A stretch of DNA of 64,000 bases, taken from the NCBI RefSeq assembly GCF_003841465.1, contig NZ_REFZ01000009.1, positions 62,001 through 126,000 of the forward strand, given 5' to 3'. The notes beneath the pieces were generated by a model. The model was not told where the DNA came from, made no database searches, and saw nothing but the letters and a program-made list of their open reading frames with translations. Below, piece after piece: positions 44,646-52,809 of this stretch (position 1 is its first letter; each line of letters opens with the position of its first letter). The DNA comes from Natrarchaeobius oligotrophus. Its GTDB lineage: Archaea > Halobacteriota > Halobacteria > Halobacteriales > Natrialbaceae. The translations under genes were made by a program, and so were the position numbers.

Positions 44646-45929
44646 TCAGTCGTTGCGATCCACCACGTCGGCCACCCGCGGGGAGGCCGACGAGCCTCTC
44701 GCGAGTATCACCACGGAGAGGACGGAGCCGGCCGCCGCGATCACCGCGAGGGACAGGAAAAACGCCTCCATCGAGAACTGGTTGAGGAGTAACCCACCGA
44801 CCGAAATGCTCGCAGCACCCAGACCGAACATGCCGAGGTACGTGTACCCGTAGGAAAGCCCGCGGGTTTCCGCGGGAGTGTAGACGGCGACCGACTCCTG
44901 GTAGAACGGTTCGATCGCAAAGAGCGTGAATCCAAGAACGCCACAGAAGAGGAGTATCGGGAGGAGCCCCATCGACGCGACGGGGACGAACGCGACCGCG
45001 AGGAGGCCGAGCGCCACGAAAATCGCGGCGAGCCCGCGCGCGACGGGGACGCGACTCGTTAGCTTCCCCGCGACGTACTGGCCCGCCATTCCCGCGACGA
45101 GCAACCAGACGTAAAAGTAGTCCCCGAGCGAGAACTCCATCAGGTCGCCCGGCGGCGCTATCCCGTCCATCGCGGGTACCCCGTTCAGTATCTCGGGGAG
45201 GTAGGTGAGAACGCCCCTGTAGTAGAGCCCGACGACCGTCACGATCGCGAACACGAGGAGGAACGTACTCGCAAACAGCGTCCGAGAGTTCGAGACGAGT
45301 TCGGAGAGAGACAGCGTTCCGCCGGAGTCGTCGCCCCCATCGCGCTCGAGCGCGGCGGTCGGATCGAACCGAGCCCGGAATCCGTAGACGGTCGCGAGGA
45401 TCCCCGGAACGGCGAGGACGAGCGCGACGTGTTGCCACTCGAGAACGAGGAGCATCGTCGCGGTGGCGAACGGCCCGAGCGCGATTCCGACGTTACCGGC
45501 GATTCCGTGCCAGGCGAACACCGTCCCTCGTTGTTCGACACCGGTACTGATCAGCGCGAGCCCTGCTGGGTGATACACGCTCGCGGTGACGCCCCAGAGC
45601 GTCAGGCTGACCGCGATCGCGTACACCGAATCGGAGAATCCGAGGAGGACGAACGAGGCGCTCATTCCGCCGAGACACGCGAGGATGAGCCGCCTGGGAC
45701 CGTACCGATCGACGAGCAATCCGGCCGGTAGCGCCCCGAGCCCGAACGGGGCGTATCCCAGCGCGACGATTAGCCCGAGCAGCGCCACGGACACGTCGAA
45801 TTGACCGATCCACACGACGAGAAAGATCGGGATCGCCAACTCGAACCAGTGAACGATGCCGTGGGCGATCATCGTGAACGCGGCGATGGCTCTATCGTTC
45901 TGATTCAACCCGTCCCGTGATGCGTTCAT
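44646..45929 (-). CDS. MFS transporter, copy 2
   Basis: 427 residues, 12 predicted helices, with the loop GLLVDRYGPRRLILACLGG (about 68-86) between helices 2 and 3. The central loop near 210-230 is acidic (ERDGGDDSGG). N-terminal TMIAHGIVHWFELAIPIFL resembles the FsR/tartrate-like carriers. It differs from the carrier at 5760-6989 in length and loop structure. A TATA-like gctaagtagg lies about 30 bases before the ATG. Substrate unknown. Confidence 0.87.
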   Translation of the reverse strand: MNASRDGLNQNDRAIAAFTMIAHGIVHWFELAIPIFLVVWIGQFDVSVALLGLIVALGYAPFGLGALPAGLLVDRYGPRRLILACLGGMSASFVLLGFSDSVYAIAVSLTLWGVTASVYHPAGLALISTGVEQRGTVFAWHGIAGNVGIALGPFATATMLLVLEWQHVALVLAVPGILATVYGFRARFDPTAALERDGGDDSGGTLSLSELVSNSRTLFASTFLLVFAIVTVVGLYYRGVLTYLPEILNGVPAMDGIAPPGDLMEFSLGDYFYVWLLVAGMAGQYVAGKLTSRVPVARGLAAIFVALGLLAVAFVPVASMGLLPILLFCGVLGFTLFAIEPFYQESVAVYTPAETRGLSYGYTYLGMFGLGAASISVGGLLLNQFSMEAFFLSLAVIAAAGSVLSVVILARGSSASPRVADVVDRND

Positions 45930-47207
45930 CGATAGCCGATACCTGTTGCTCTACCTACTTAGCAACTCTGATGCGTTGAAACGAGGATTCGATACGGTAC
46001 GTCCGGCCGAACGATCGTGCGTGGGAAACGAGCGCTACAACACTCGTTTTCCCGGCAGGCTCGGGACGAGTCCACAGATCGGACGGGCTGGCTCTCTGTT
46101 CGCACGTCGCCGGAACCGCTCGCTTTGTATCATCCGACTGTATCCACTCTCTACCCCAAACCAATCGAATTGGCATATATGATAATAACACTATATTTAG
46201 TGTCGGGCGAAACTACCGCAGATCAAACACGGCTCGGATCGACTCGGTTCACGTTCCCGAAGAGCTGTGATCGCTTTCACGGTAGAAGAGAGAAATTTCC
46301 TGCGATGGCCGCATATAGAGCCGATTTTCCCGTGCGACGAAACCAACGTCGCGATCGTGTCCAAAAGCGACCCTTTCAATACGTCTGCGACTAACTCGGG
46401 AAAACAAGCGTAGTGTGGGAGGACAGATCGATACAATATTACAATTTCGGTCTTATTATTGTACGAACGTGTCTTTCACAACCGTGTCCTCCGCTGTTCT
46501 GGACTCGTTGTGAATAGTTCGACACTCCGTGACGCGTTATAATATGCCTAAGTTATATGATGGCCTAATCATATGGCATATGATAAATAATGGGATTTAT
46601 GATGCGGCGTGTGCCCCGTCCATCTCAGAAACGTCGACAGGGAACGTACGTCGATGCGTCAGTCCCACTGGTCGATCAATGATTTCCCGCTCACCAACCA
46701 CGAGTCGCCGCGGGGCGGCGTCCTCGATCCCTGTGTCCGGCGTCCTGGCTATTGCTCGCGCGATCGTCGTTCTCGAACCTGGTTGAGTCTCCGACGACAC
46801 GAGTCGTCGTGATTTCGCGTCCCCCCTCATCCCGTGGCTCCTCTGCCAACAAAATTACAGCAGTACTCTCGTAAACGACGGAAACCGTCGATTGCGAACG
46901 ACCGCGGATTGCGTGGCGTTCCGGCCGGCGACGCTGTCTCCATCAGCGACGACGGCATTCCACTGACAACCGTACTGCTGTAATCTTTCCTTTCGGTCGA
47001 GTACAGCGACCCCCCGACGCACCGTGTGGTACGTTCCCGGCGGATTCGCCGCGGCTGTCGGATCTACTCGGACTCGAGCGTGCTGTAACCGGCGCTGGGT
47101 GTGTTTCGCCGCGCGTGATCCGACAGAGACAAATTCGAGGACGAGCGAACCCGAAAACTCGAGGTCCGTTGGACGACGACGGCGACTTCGAACGGGGTCA
47201 GTCGCAG
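45930..47207. other. 1.28 kb gap between MFS carrier and IclR copy 2
   Basis: No convincing gene. About 46150-46210 and 46430-46610 are AT-rich. It holds CACTA-TATT-TAGTG (46189-46202), a palindrome that contains a TATA-like word, and three copies of ATATGAT/ATCATAT in alternating orientation (46555-46561, 46568-46574, 46578-46584). Short open frames here look random. Possibly a decayed mobile or coding segment, but no transposase motif was recognised. Confidence 0.45.
46555..46584. repeat. Alternating ATATGAT/ATCATAT repeats
   Basis: ATATGAT, GGCCTA spacer, ATCATAT, then after three bases ATATGAT again. The first two form a perfect inverted repeat with six-base spacer. It lies in an AT-rich block without a nearby gene; could be a regulator site or chance in AT-rich DNA. 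Confidence 0.4.
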
Positions 47208-47954
47208 CTACTTGTAGGTGAGGTTCACTCCGATTTCGTTCGTCGTGCCGAGCAAGAGATCCGAAAGTTCGTTTTCGACGAAATCGCCTTTGAGGCGGTG
47301 CGTCGGTCCGGCGATGCTGAGCGCTCCGTAGACGCGTCCCGTGTTGTCGATGATGGGTGCGCCGATGGCGTTGACGCCTTTGACGTAGTGTTCCGTGTTG
47401 AGTGCGATCCCGTCGCTTCTGATCGTATCGAGCGTTTCGATGAGGGTTTCACGGTCACTGAACGCTGACTCCGGGCCGAATTCGTAGCCGTCGATGATCT
47501 CGCTGCGACGCGGTTCGGGGAGGTTTGCGAGGATCGCTCGTCCGCCGGCAAGATCGATCAGTTCCGCCTGCTTTCCGACGTAGGTGTCGGTCTGGATCGC
47601 GTGTTCACCGCTGCCCCCACAGAGGTAGATCGCCTTTCCGTTTTCTTCGGTAATGCACCAGACCTGTTCGTCCGTCTTCTCGGAGAGCTCGTCCACTTTG
47701 ACCTTCGCGATGTCGTACAGCTCGCGCCCGTTTCGCGCGATCATCCCGTAATCGAGGAATCTGAGACCCAGGCTGTACCGTCCGTTCTCTTTGACGACGA
47801 AATCGTGCTTTTCCAGCGTCGACAGGTGGACGTGAACGCTGCTTTTTGGAAGATCCACGGCCTTGGCCAGCTCCGTTACCCCGGCCTCCTCCCGCTGCTT
47901 TAGGGCCTCCATGATCGTAAAGAGGCGTTCGTCCGATTTCACCGTCTTGCTCAT
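47208..47954 (-). CDS. IclR family transcriptional regulator, copy 2
   Basis: 248 residues. The winged helix is SDERLFTIMEALKQREEAGVTELAKAVDLPKSSVHVHLSTLEK (given here in parts: start at residue 7, recognition helix near 34-48). The effector domain contains GGSGEHAIQTDTYVGKQAEL, LAGGRAILANLP and APIIDNTGRVYGALSIAGP. A TATA-like aattttatga is about 25 bases before the ATG. It faces the NicX-like gene across an 823-base gap and is the best candidate to control it and the minus-strand dioxygenase genes beyond. It is clearly divergent from copy 1. Confidence 0.88.
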   Translation of the reverse strand: MSKTVKSDERLFTIMEALKQREEAGVTELAKAVDLPKSSVHVHLSTLEKHDFVVKENGRYSLGLRFLDYGMIARNGRELYDIAKVKVDELSEKTDEQVWCITEENGKAIYLCGGSGEHAIQTDTYVGKQAELIDLAGGRAILANLPEPRRSEIIDGYEFGPESAFSDRETLIETLDTIRSDGIALNTEHYVKGVNAIGAPIIDNTGRVYGALSIAGPTHRLKGDFVENELSDLLLGTTNEIGVNLTYK

Positions 47955-48777
47955 ACGCTAGTCATGGAACACCACCCTCATAAAATTGTTCACTCACATC
48001 GAACGATTTACCGATATCGTCTCTCTTCGAGGTCGATCACTGTGAACCGTTATGGCGACTTTCAGCATTTGTTCCGGAGAAATTCACCGGAGTGCTCGCC
48101 CCTATCGGAACTGCACCCCTCGTCCGATATTTGCTACACGGTAACGAACATCATTCAATGACGGAGCGTAAACGGCGATTCGTTCAACGAGAGTGAACGC
48201 CCGCTAGTACCGGTCGACCGCAGCCGAGACCACCTATCGTATCTACTACGCGAAATAGTGGAACATCGGCCGAATTTCGTCGCCCGCTCGAAATACCGAG
48301 GAACAGGTATTCTATCCGGTTTCTGCACGGGGCGGACCGGATTACAATTTCGAATTTTCCGCCGATATCAGCAATCGACATCGGACCGGCAAGTCTTGCT
48401 GTCGTCCTCGTACAGAGGTATCGATCGTTGCACTGTCGGCTCGACCCGAGGTCTGTTACGGCCAGTGTACGTATCCGATCGAGCACTCGTACTGTCTTTG
48501 GCCACGGAAATACGCGGAAAACTTCGGATAGAAGCCCTGAAGGTTGCCGTTAGCTATGGAAATTATTTATCTCAATCCACGTCGACAATCGGTTAGTTCT
48601 CTCTTCTTTCGGCACCTACTCTGTGTACCAAAGATCGACGCGTTGGGGACCGTCCGTTCACTCTCATTGAACGCAGTGGGTGCGTCAGATCGGCGATTCC
48701 ATTCCAAATACCCCCGGTAGATACCGTCTTACGACAGGTTCCGAAGGGAATATATGGGGCGAAGCGAATGCCGTAGT
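47955..48777. other. 823-base divergent intergenic region (IclR / NicX-like)
   Basis: No supportable gene. The left end carries the IclR copy 2 promoter and the right end the NicX-like promoter. Another TATA-like aattatttatc (48561-48571) points right about 200 bases before the NicX-like gene and could give a long leader or a separate RNA. GTTC/GAAC-type inverted half-sites occur near 47965-48005. The length is unusual for a simple divergent promoter pair. Confidence 0.45.
48739..48757 (+). promoter_or_regulatory. Promoter of the NicX-like gene with TTCC-N4-GGAA
   Basis: The inverted repeat TTCC-GAAG-GGAA (48739-48750) runs directly into the TATA box tatatgg (48751-48757), about 25 bases before the ATG at 48778. 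The repeat overlaps the BRE position, so a protein bound there would compete with TFB. TTCC/GGAA half-sites fit IclR-type operators. Confidence 0.5.
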
Positions 48778-49854
48778 ATGGCGAAAACGATACCACAGCT
48801 AACGGAGCTTTTTAAGCGAGAGCTCGAGATGTGTGACGTCACGCCCGACGAGACCGTCCTGGTCGTCAGTCAGGCAGAATCCCGCGAACCGTACATCGAG
48901 GCGTTCAAAAACGCCGCCGAGGTTATCGGTTCGACGGTCTCTCACCTCGAGCTTCCCGGACTCAAACACCCCATGTTTCCCTACGGCGGAAGTCCCGACT
49001 CGATGCCGCTCAGCGACGTCGACGAGCACATCCAGAACGATCCCGCCGCACGCGGAGCCCTGGAGAACTCCGACTTCGTCGTCGACCTCACCGCGGAGGG
49101 GTTAATCCACACGAAAGCGCGTACGCTCACGCTCGAAAACGGCGCTCGAATGATCTCCTGTTGGGAACCTGCGTCCATCCTCGAGCAGATGTTCCCGCGC
49201 GAAGATCTCCGAGAGCGAGTCGAAACCGCCGAACAGATGGTTATCGACGCCGACGAGATGCGCGTCACCTCGAAGGCCGGCACGGACGTCACCGTCGAAG
49301 TCGGTCAGGATCCGCCGACGGTTCCACAGTACGGGTACACCGACGAACCCGGCCGCTGGGACCACTTCGTCAGCGGCTTCATCGCGTTCTACCCGGTCGA
49401 CGGCTCGCAGAACGGGAAAATCGTTCTCGACGCCGGCGACGTGATCCTCCCGCTGCGACGGTACGTCGACAACCCGATCGAGTTCACGCTCGAAGACGGT
49501 TTCATCACCGATATCGACGGCGACGGTGCCGACTGTGCGCTGATCGAAAGTTACCTCGAGATGTGGGACGACGAGGATGCCTACGCCGCCTCGCACTTCG
49601 GGTGGGGAATGGACGAAACCGCTTCCTGGGAGAACATCGCCGCGTACGCGACGACCGGCGTCGACGCACGCGGAACGAACAATCGTTCGCAGATCGGGAA
49701 CTTCATGTGGTCGACCGGTCCGAATCGGTTCGTCGGTCGGGACACGAGAGCTCATCTTGACTTCCCAATGCGTAACTGTACCGTCTCCCTCGACGGCGAG
49801 GTCGTCGTCGAAGACGGCGACGTCGTCGATTCGCGACTGACGCCGAATCGGTAA
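48778..49854 (+). CDS. NicX-like 2,5-dihydroxypyridine 5,6-dioxygenase homologue (M29 aminopeptidase fold)
   Basis: 358 residues. The fold is that of M29 aminopeptidases, which includes the iron dioxygenase NicX that opens the ring of 2,5-dihydroxypyridine. In this protein His273 (ASHFGWG), His326 and Asp328 (RAHLDFPM) have a spacing of 53 and 2 residues. From memory this equals the NicX iron ligands His265, His318 and Asp320. The N-terminal domain (VLVVSQAESREPYIEAF and DFVVDLTAEGLIHTKART) is present. The start ATG follows TATA by about 25 bases. The alternative is a true peptidase of family M29. The neighbouring amidase and Mo hydroxylases favour ring cleavage. Confidence 0.78.
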   Translation: MAKTIPQLTELFKRELEMCDVTPDETVLVVSQAESREPYIEAFKNAAEVIGSTVSHLELPGLKHPMFPYGGSPDSMPLSDVDEHIQNDPAARGALENSDFVVDLTAEGLIHTKARTLTLENGARMISCWEPASILEQMFPREDLRERVETAEQMVIDADEMRVTSKAGTDVTVEVGQDPPTVPQYGYTDEPGRWDHFVSGFIAFYPVDGSQNGKIVLDAGDVILPLRRYVDNPIEFTLEDGFITDIDGDGADCALIESYLEMWDDEDAYAASHFGWGMDETASWENIAAYATTGVDARGTNNRSQIGNFMWSTGPNRFVGRDTRAHLDFPMRNCTVSLDGEVVVEDGDVVDSRLTPNR

Positions 49855-50014
49855 CGCCGGTTCCCGCCCACGAGGGCGACGCTCATCTCACCTTTTGCGT
49901 CGCGGCCGATCGGCGCCGGTTCGCAGTTCTCGAGCAGCGGCTACCGCGAGTGGTGGAACTGCCGTCGAGACGAATCGACGCCGGAGAACGTGCCGGCGCG
50001 ATCGATGCGATTGG

Positions 50015-50851
50015 TTACGAATCCGGCCAGTCGTAGGCGTCGGGCCGACGCTGGGGCAGCGTCGGCACCTTCTCACGCACCTCTTCGATCCGGCTCAGAT
50101 CGAGGTCGGCGGTAATCACGCGCTCGCCGTCCGACGCCTTGTTCGTCACCGTTCCCCACGGATCTGCGACGAGACTTCGGCCGTACGTCCACGCTCCGCC
50201 GGGCTTTTGCTTGCACGTCCCCGGCGCGACGACGAAGTACTGGTTTTCGATCGCCCGGCTACACAGGAGGTGGTCCCAGTGGTCCTTCCCGGTGTGGAGG
50301 GTGAACATCGCCGGGACAAGTACCACGTCGGCACCCTCGAGGCCGAGGATCCGGAACAGCTCGGGGTATCGCACGTCGAAACAGATCGTCATCCCGACGT
50401 CGACGCCGTTGACGTCCGCGATGACGATGTCGTCGCCCCCGCGCTCGACGTTGTCGCCGGTGTAGGCGTTGCCCCCGACGTTGGCGTTGAAGATGTGCAT
50501 CTTCTCGTACGTTTCCTGCACCTCGCCGTCCGGATCGATCAAGACGCTCACGTTCCGGAGGAGGTCGTCGTCGTCGACTTCCATCTTGATCGAACCCGCG
50601 ACGACGTGGACGCCGAGATCGGACGCCGCATCCTGGAGTTTCGGAAGCGTCGGACCGTCCATCGTCTCTGCGTGGGCTTTCTTTTCCTCGTCCGTTCCGG
50701 TGAAGTTGAAATTTTCCGGAAGGACGATCAGCTCGGGGTCGTCCTCGGCCGCTTCGTAGATATACTCCAGCGCCTTTTCGACGTTGTGCTCCCGGTCGCC
50801 GGTCACCTGCATCTGGACCAGCGACACCCGAAAGTCGGTATCCCGTACCAT
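50015..50851 (-). CDS. Carbon-nitrogen hydrolase (nitrilase superfamily amidase)
   Basis: 278 residues from the ATG at 50851. The catalytic triad is Glu46 (IVLPENF), Lys117 (YEKMHIF) and Cys157 (MTICFDVRYPE), all in standard context. It should hydrolyse a C-N bond of an amide, N-carbamoyl or omega-amide compound. Convergent with the NicX-like gene, it could carry out a deamidation such as maleamate or N-formyl hydrolysis after ring opening (inference). A TATA-like gtttatgg lies about 28 bases before the start. The general YbeM/Nit2-like amidase role is the alternative. Confidence 0.92.
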   Translation of the reverse strand: MVRDTDFRVSLVQMQVTGDREHNVEKALEYIYEAAEDDPELIVLPENFNFTGTDEEKKAHAETMDGPTLPKLQDAASDLGVHVVAGSIKMEVDDDDLLRNVSVLIDPDGEVQETYEKMHIFNANVGGNAYTGDNVERGGDDIVIADVNGVDVGMTICFDVRYPELFRILGLEGADVVLVPAMFTLHTGKDHWDHLLCSRAIENQYFVVAPGTCKQKPGGAWTYGRSLVADPWGTVTNKASDGERVITADLDLSRIEEVREKVPTLPQRRPDAYDWPDS

Positions 50852-50927
50852 ACTACTGTGGTACGAGGGCGACACCATAAACGCTGTGTTGGAAGGTCGG
50901 TCTCCGAACCGAGACCGTACCCGCCGA

Positions 50928-51719
50928 TTACAAGTTCGACTTGCTCGAGCCGCCGTCGACGGGAATCGCCGCGCCGTTGATGTAACTCGCGTGATCAGAA
51001 CAGAGGAACGCGATCGTCTCGCCGAGTTCGCGAGGCTCGCCCATCCTGTTCAGGGGAACGCTCTCGGACCGGGCTCCGATCCCCTCCTCGTAGCTGTCGT
51101 ACCTGCCTTTCTCGACTTCGTGTTCGATCTGCTCTTCGATGCGTGCTGTTTCGTACGGGCCGGGCATGACCGCATTCGCGCGCACTTCGGGGGCGAGTTC
51201 CTGCGAAAGGGTCTTTTCGAGACCGATGACGCTCATTCGAACCGAGTTCGAGAGCAGCAGCATCGGAATCGCCTCTTTGACGGTTTTCGACGTGATCGAG
51301 ACGATCGATCCGCCGTCCCCTTCTTTCAGGTGGGGAGCGGCTTCGCGGACGAGGCGAACGACGCTCATCACGAGCAGATCGTAGGCCTGATACCAGTCCT
51401 CGTCGCTCGTCTCGAGGAACGACCCCGGTGCGGGGCCGCCCGCGTTCGTCACGAGGTGGTCCAGCCCGCCGAACTCCTCGACTGCCGTCTCGACCATCGC
51501 CTCGATGTCGTCGTACTCGGTCAAATCACCCTGGCAGCCGACGACCTCCGCGTCGGTCGCCGCGTTCAGCTCCGACACCGCTTCGTCTAGCTTGTCTTCG
51601 TCGCGCCCGTTGATGACCACGTTGACGCCGTTCTCCGCGAGCGCTTTGGCCGCTGCTTTGCCGAGCCCGCTGCTCGAAGCCGAAACCAGTGCACTGTTGC
51701 CGCTGATATCCATCTGCAT
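50928..51719 (-). CDS. Atypical short-chain dehydrogenase/reductase-like protein
   Basis: 263 residues from the ATG at 51719 (ATG at 51713 is also possible). The overall fold is SDR, with NNAG-like LVTNAGGPAPGSFLE and C-terminal YINGAAIPVDGG. The coenzyme loop reads SASSSGLG instead of TGxxxGIG. At the catalytic Y-x3-K the sequence is Ser-x3-Arg (LLLSNSVRMSV). This matches the described SDR subgroup that lacks the normal catalytic residues (the BKR-like group). It may use another mechanism or be a non-catalytic partner. It sits between the amidase and the dioxygenase genes on the same strand. Confidence 0.85.
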   Translation of the reverse strand: MQMDISGNSALVSASSSGLGKAAAKALAENGVNVVINGRDEDKLDEAVSELNAATDAEVVGCQGDLTEYDDIEAMVETAVEEFGGLDHLVTNAGGPAPGSFLETSDEDWYQAYDLLVMSVVRLVREAAPHLKEGDGGSIVSITSKTVKEAIPMLLLSNSVRMSVIGLEKTLSQELAPEVRANAVMPGPYETARIEEQIEHEVEKGRYDSYEEGIGARSESVPLNRMGEPRELGETIAFLCSDHASYINGAAIPVDGGSSKSNL

Positions 51720-51817
51720 CGTCCTCACGTTCGCATCCAGTACCAAAAAGGATGGTGTCTCGGTCCGACGTTCGGGTCGAACGGTCACGGATCGCTCGAT
51801 AGCGGATCCCGGGCCGA

Positions 51818-52282
51818 TCAGTGTTCGTCTTCCGGCCCGTACGGATCCTCGAGCAGCGAGGAGAATTCGTCGACGTCCTGACGAGCGATGCTCTCGAGGT
51901 GTGCGACGCTCAGACGGATCGAAAAGCCGAGCTTCGGACTCTCGAGGGCGAGCGCGTCGCCGTTTTCCGTAACGACTCTGGTGAACGTGACCTGTGCGAA
52001 CTCGTTTGCGATCTGAACCGGTTTGTCGCTCTCTACGACGTCGGCGTCAGAAACGGACTCCCGGCCGACGGGGAGTTCGAACGGAAAGTCGGCCGGATCC
52101 TGCCAGGCGATCGACTCGAGCGCCAGCGGATCGAGGCGGATTCGGTCGCCGTCTTCGTCGTCGATCTCGAGTCGGGACCCCTTCGGGGTGTGAATCCGAC
52201 AGACCGTGACCGTCCGCGAGCCGTCGGTGATCTCTAGGGGATCGTCGCGTTCGATGTGTCTCTCTCGATCGCTGTCACTCAT
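51818..52282 (-). CDS. Unknown two-repeat acidic protein, linked to Rieske dioxygenase
   Basis: 154 residues, strongly acidic, one cysteine, no signal or membrane segment. It consists of two related halves: residues 16-70 (TVTVCRIHTPKGSRLEI ... IRLDPLALESIAWQDPADF) and 89-144 (QVTFTRVVTENGDALALE ... SIRLSVAHLESIARQDVDEF). Each looks like a small mainly-beta unit ended by a helix (LESIA-x-QD-x3-F). Its ATG is two bases beyond the stop of the dioxygenase beta gene, so the two are almost certainly translated together. No known family is recognised. It may be an assembly or electron-transfer helper of the oxygenase, but this is a guess from position. Confidence 0.8.
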   Translation of the reverse strand: MSDSDRERHIERDDPLEITDGSRTVTVCRIHTPKGSRLEIDDEDGDRIRLDPLALESIAWQDPADFPFELPVGRESVSDADVVESDKPVQIANEFAQVTFTRVVTENGDALALESPKLGFSIRLSVAHLESIARQDVDEFSSLLEDPYGPEDEH

Positions 52283-52284
52283 GA

Positions 52285-52809
52285 TCAGAGGAACTCCGAG
52301 AGGTTCTGGGTTCCCATTACGGTCTGGTCGAGGAGGACGCGCCGGTCCGCCAGTTTGAGGTAGCCGTCCTCTCGGCGGAGAGTATCGACGCGTTCGCCGG
52401 AGATGAACGTCGGCTCCGCCTCCTCGCCCCGGAGGCGAAGCAACAACATGTTGTTACGCTCGCGAACCTCGTCGCCGTCGACCGACTCGATGCGCACGTT
52501 CGTCACGAACCGACGCGTCCGGGACGGCGGGTTCTCCGCCCAGGCGTAGTCCTTCTCGTATCGCGCGATCCGCGCTTCGAACGAGTCGATGTCCTCCTGA
52601 AGGTGGAAACTCTTCTCGCTGAACACCGGGACGTCGTCGCCCGCTTCCCGGGTGATCCGTCGCGGAACCTCGTAGCTGATGTCGTCCGTGAGGAGGTCGA
52701 GCCACTCGTCGAGGTCGCGATTGTCGAGGAGATCGGCCTCGTACGCGAGAAACGTCCGAACCTCTTCGAGGAGTTCACGGCGTTCCTGGGTTGGCTTGAC
52801 GTAGCTCAT
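52285..52809 (-). CDS. Aromatic-ring-hydroxylating dioxygenase beta subunit
   Basis: 174 residues, NTF2-like fold of the BenB/BphE small subunit. The conserved start LLEEVRTFLAYEADLLDNRDLDEWLDLL is present, broken here between residues 12 and 40, and followed by DISYEVPRR. Also seen are RTRRFVTNVRIESVDGDEV (about 98-116) and the C-terminal RREDGYLKLADRRVLLDQ. The beta subunit has a structural role in the alpha3beta3 oxygenase. Its ATG overlaps the alpha stop by four bases (ATGA). Confidence 0.93.
   Translation of the reverse strand: MSYVKPTQERRELLEEVRTFLAYEADLLDNRDLDEWLDLLTDDISYEVPRRITREAGDDVPVFSEKSFHLQEDIDSFEARIARYEKDYAWAENPPSRTRRFVTNVRIESVDGDEVRERNNMLLLRLRGEEAEPTFISGERVDTLRREDGYLKLADRRVLLDQTVMGTQNLSEFL

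Noticed and set aside
46529-46830. Short open frames on both strands in the 46.5-46.8 kb gap
   Set aside because: They overlap each other antisense, have no promoter at the right distance and no family resemblance.
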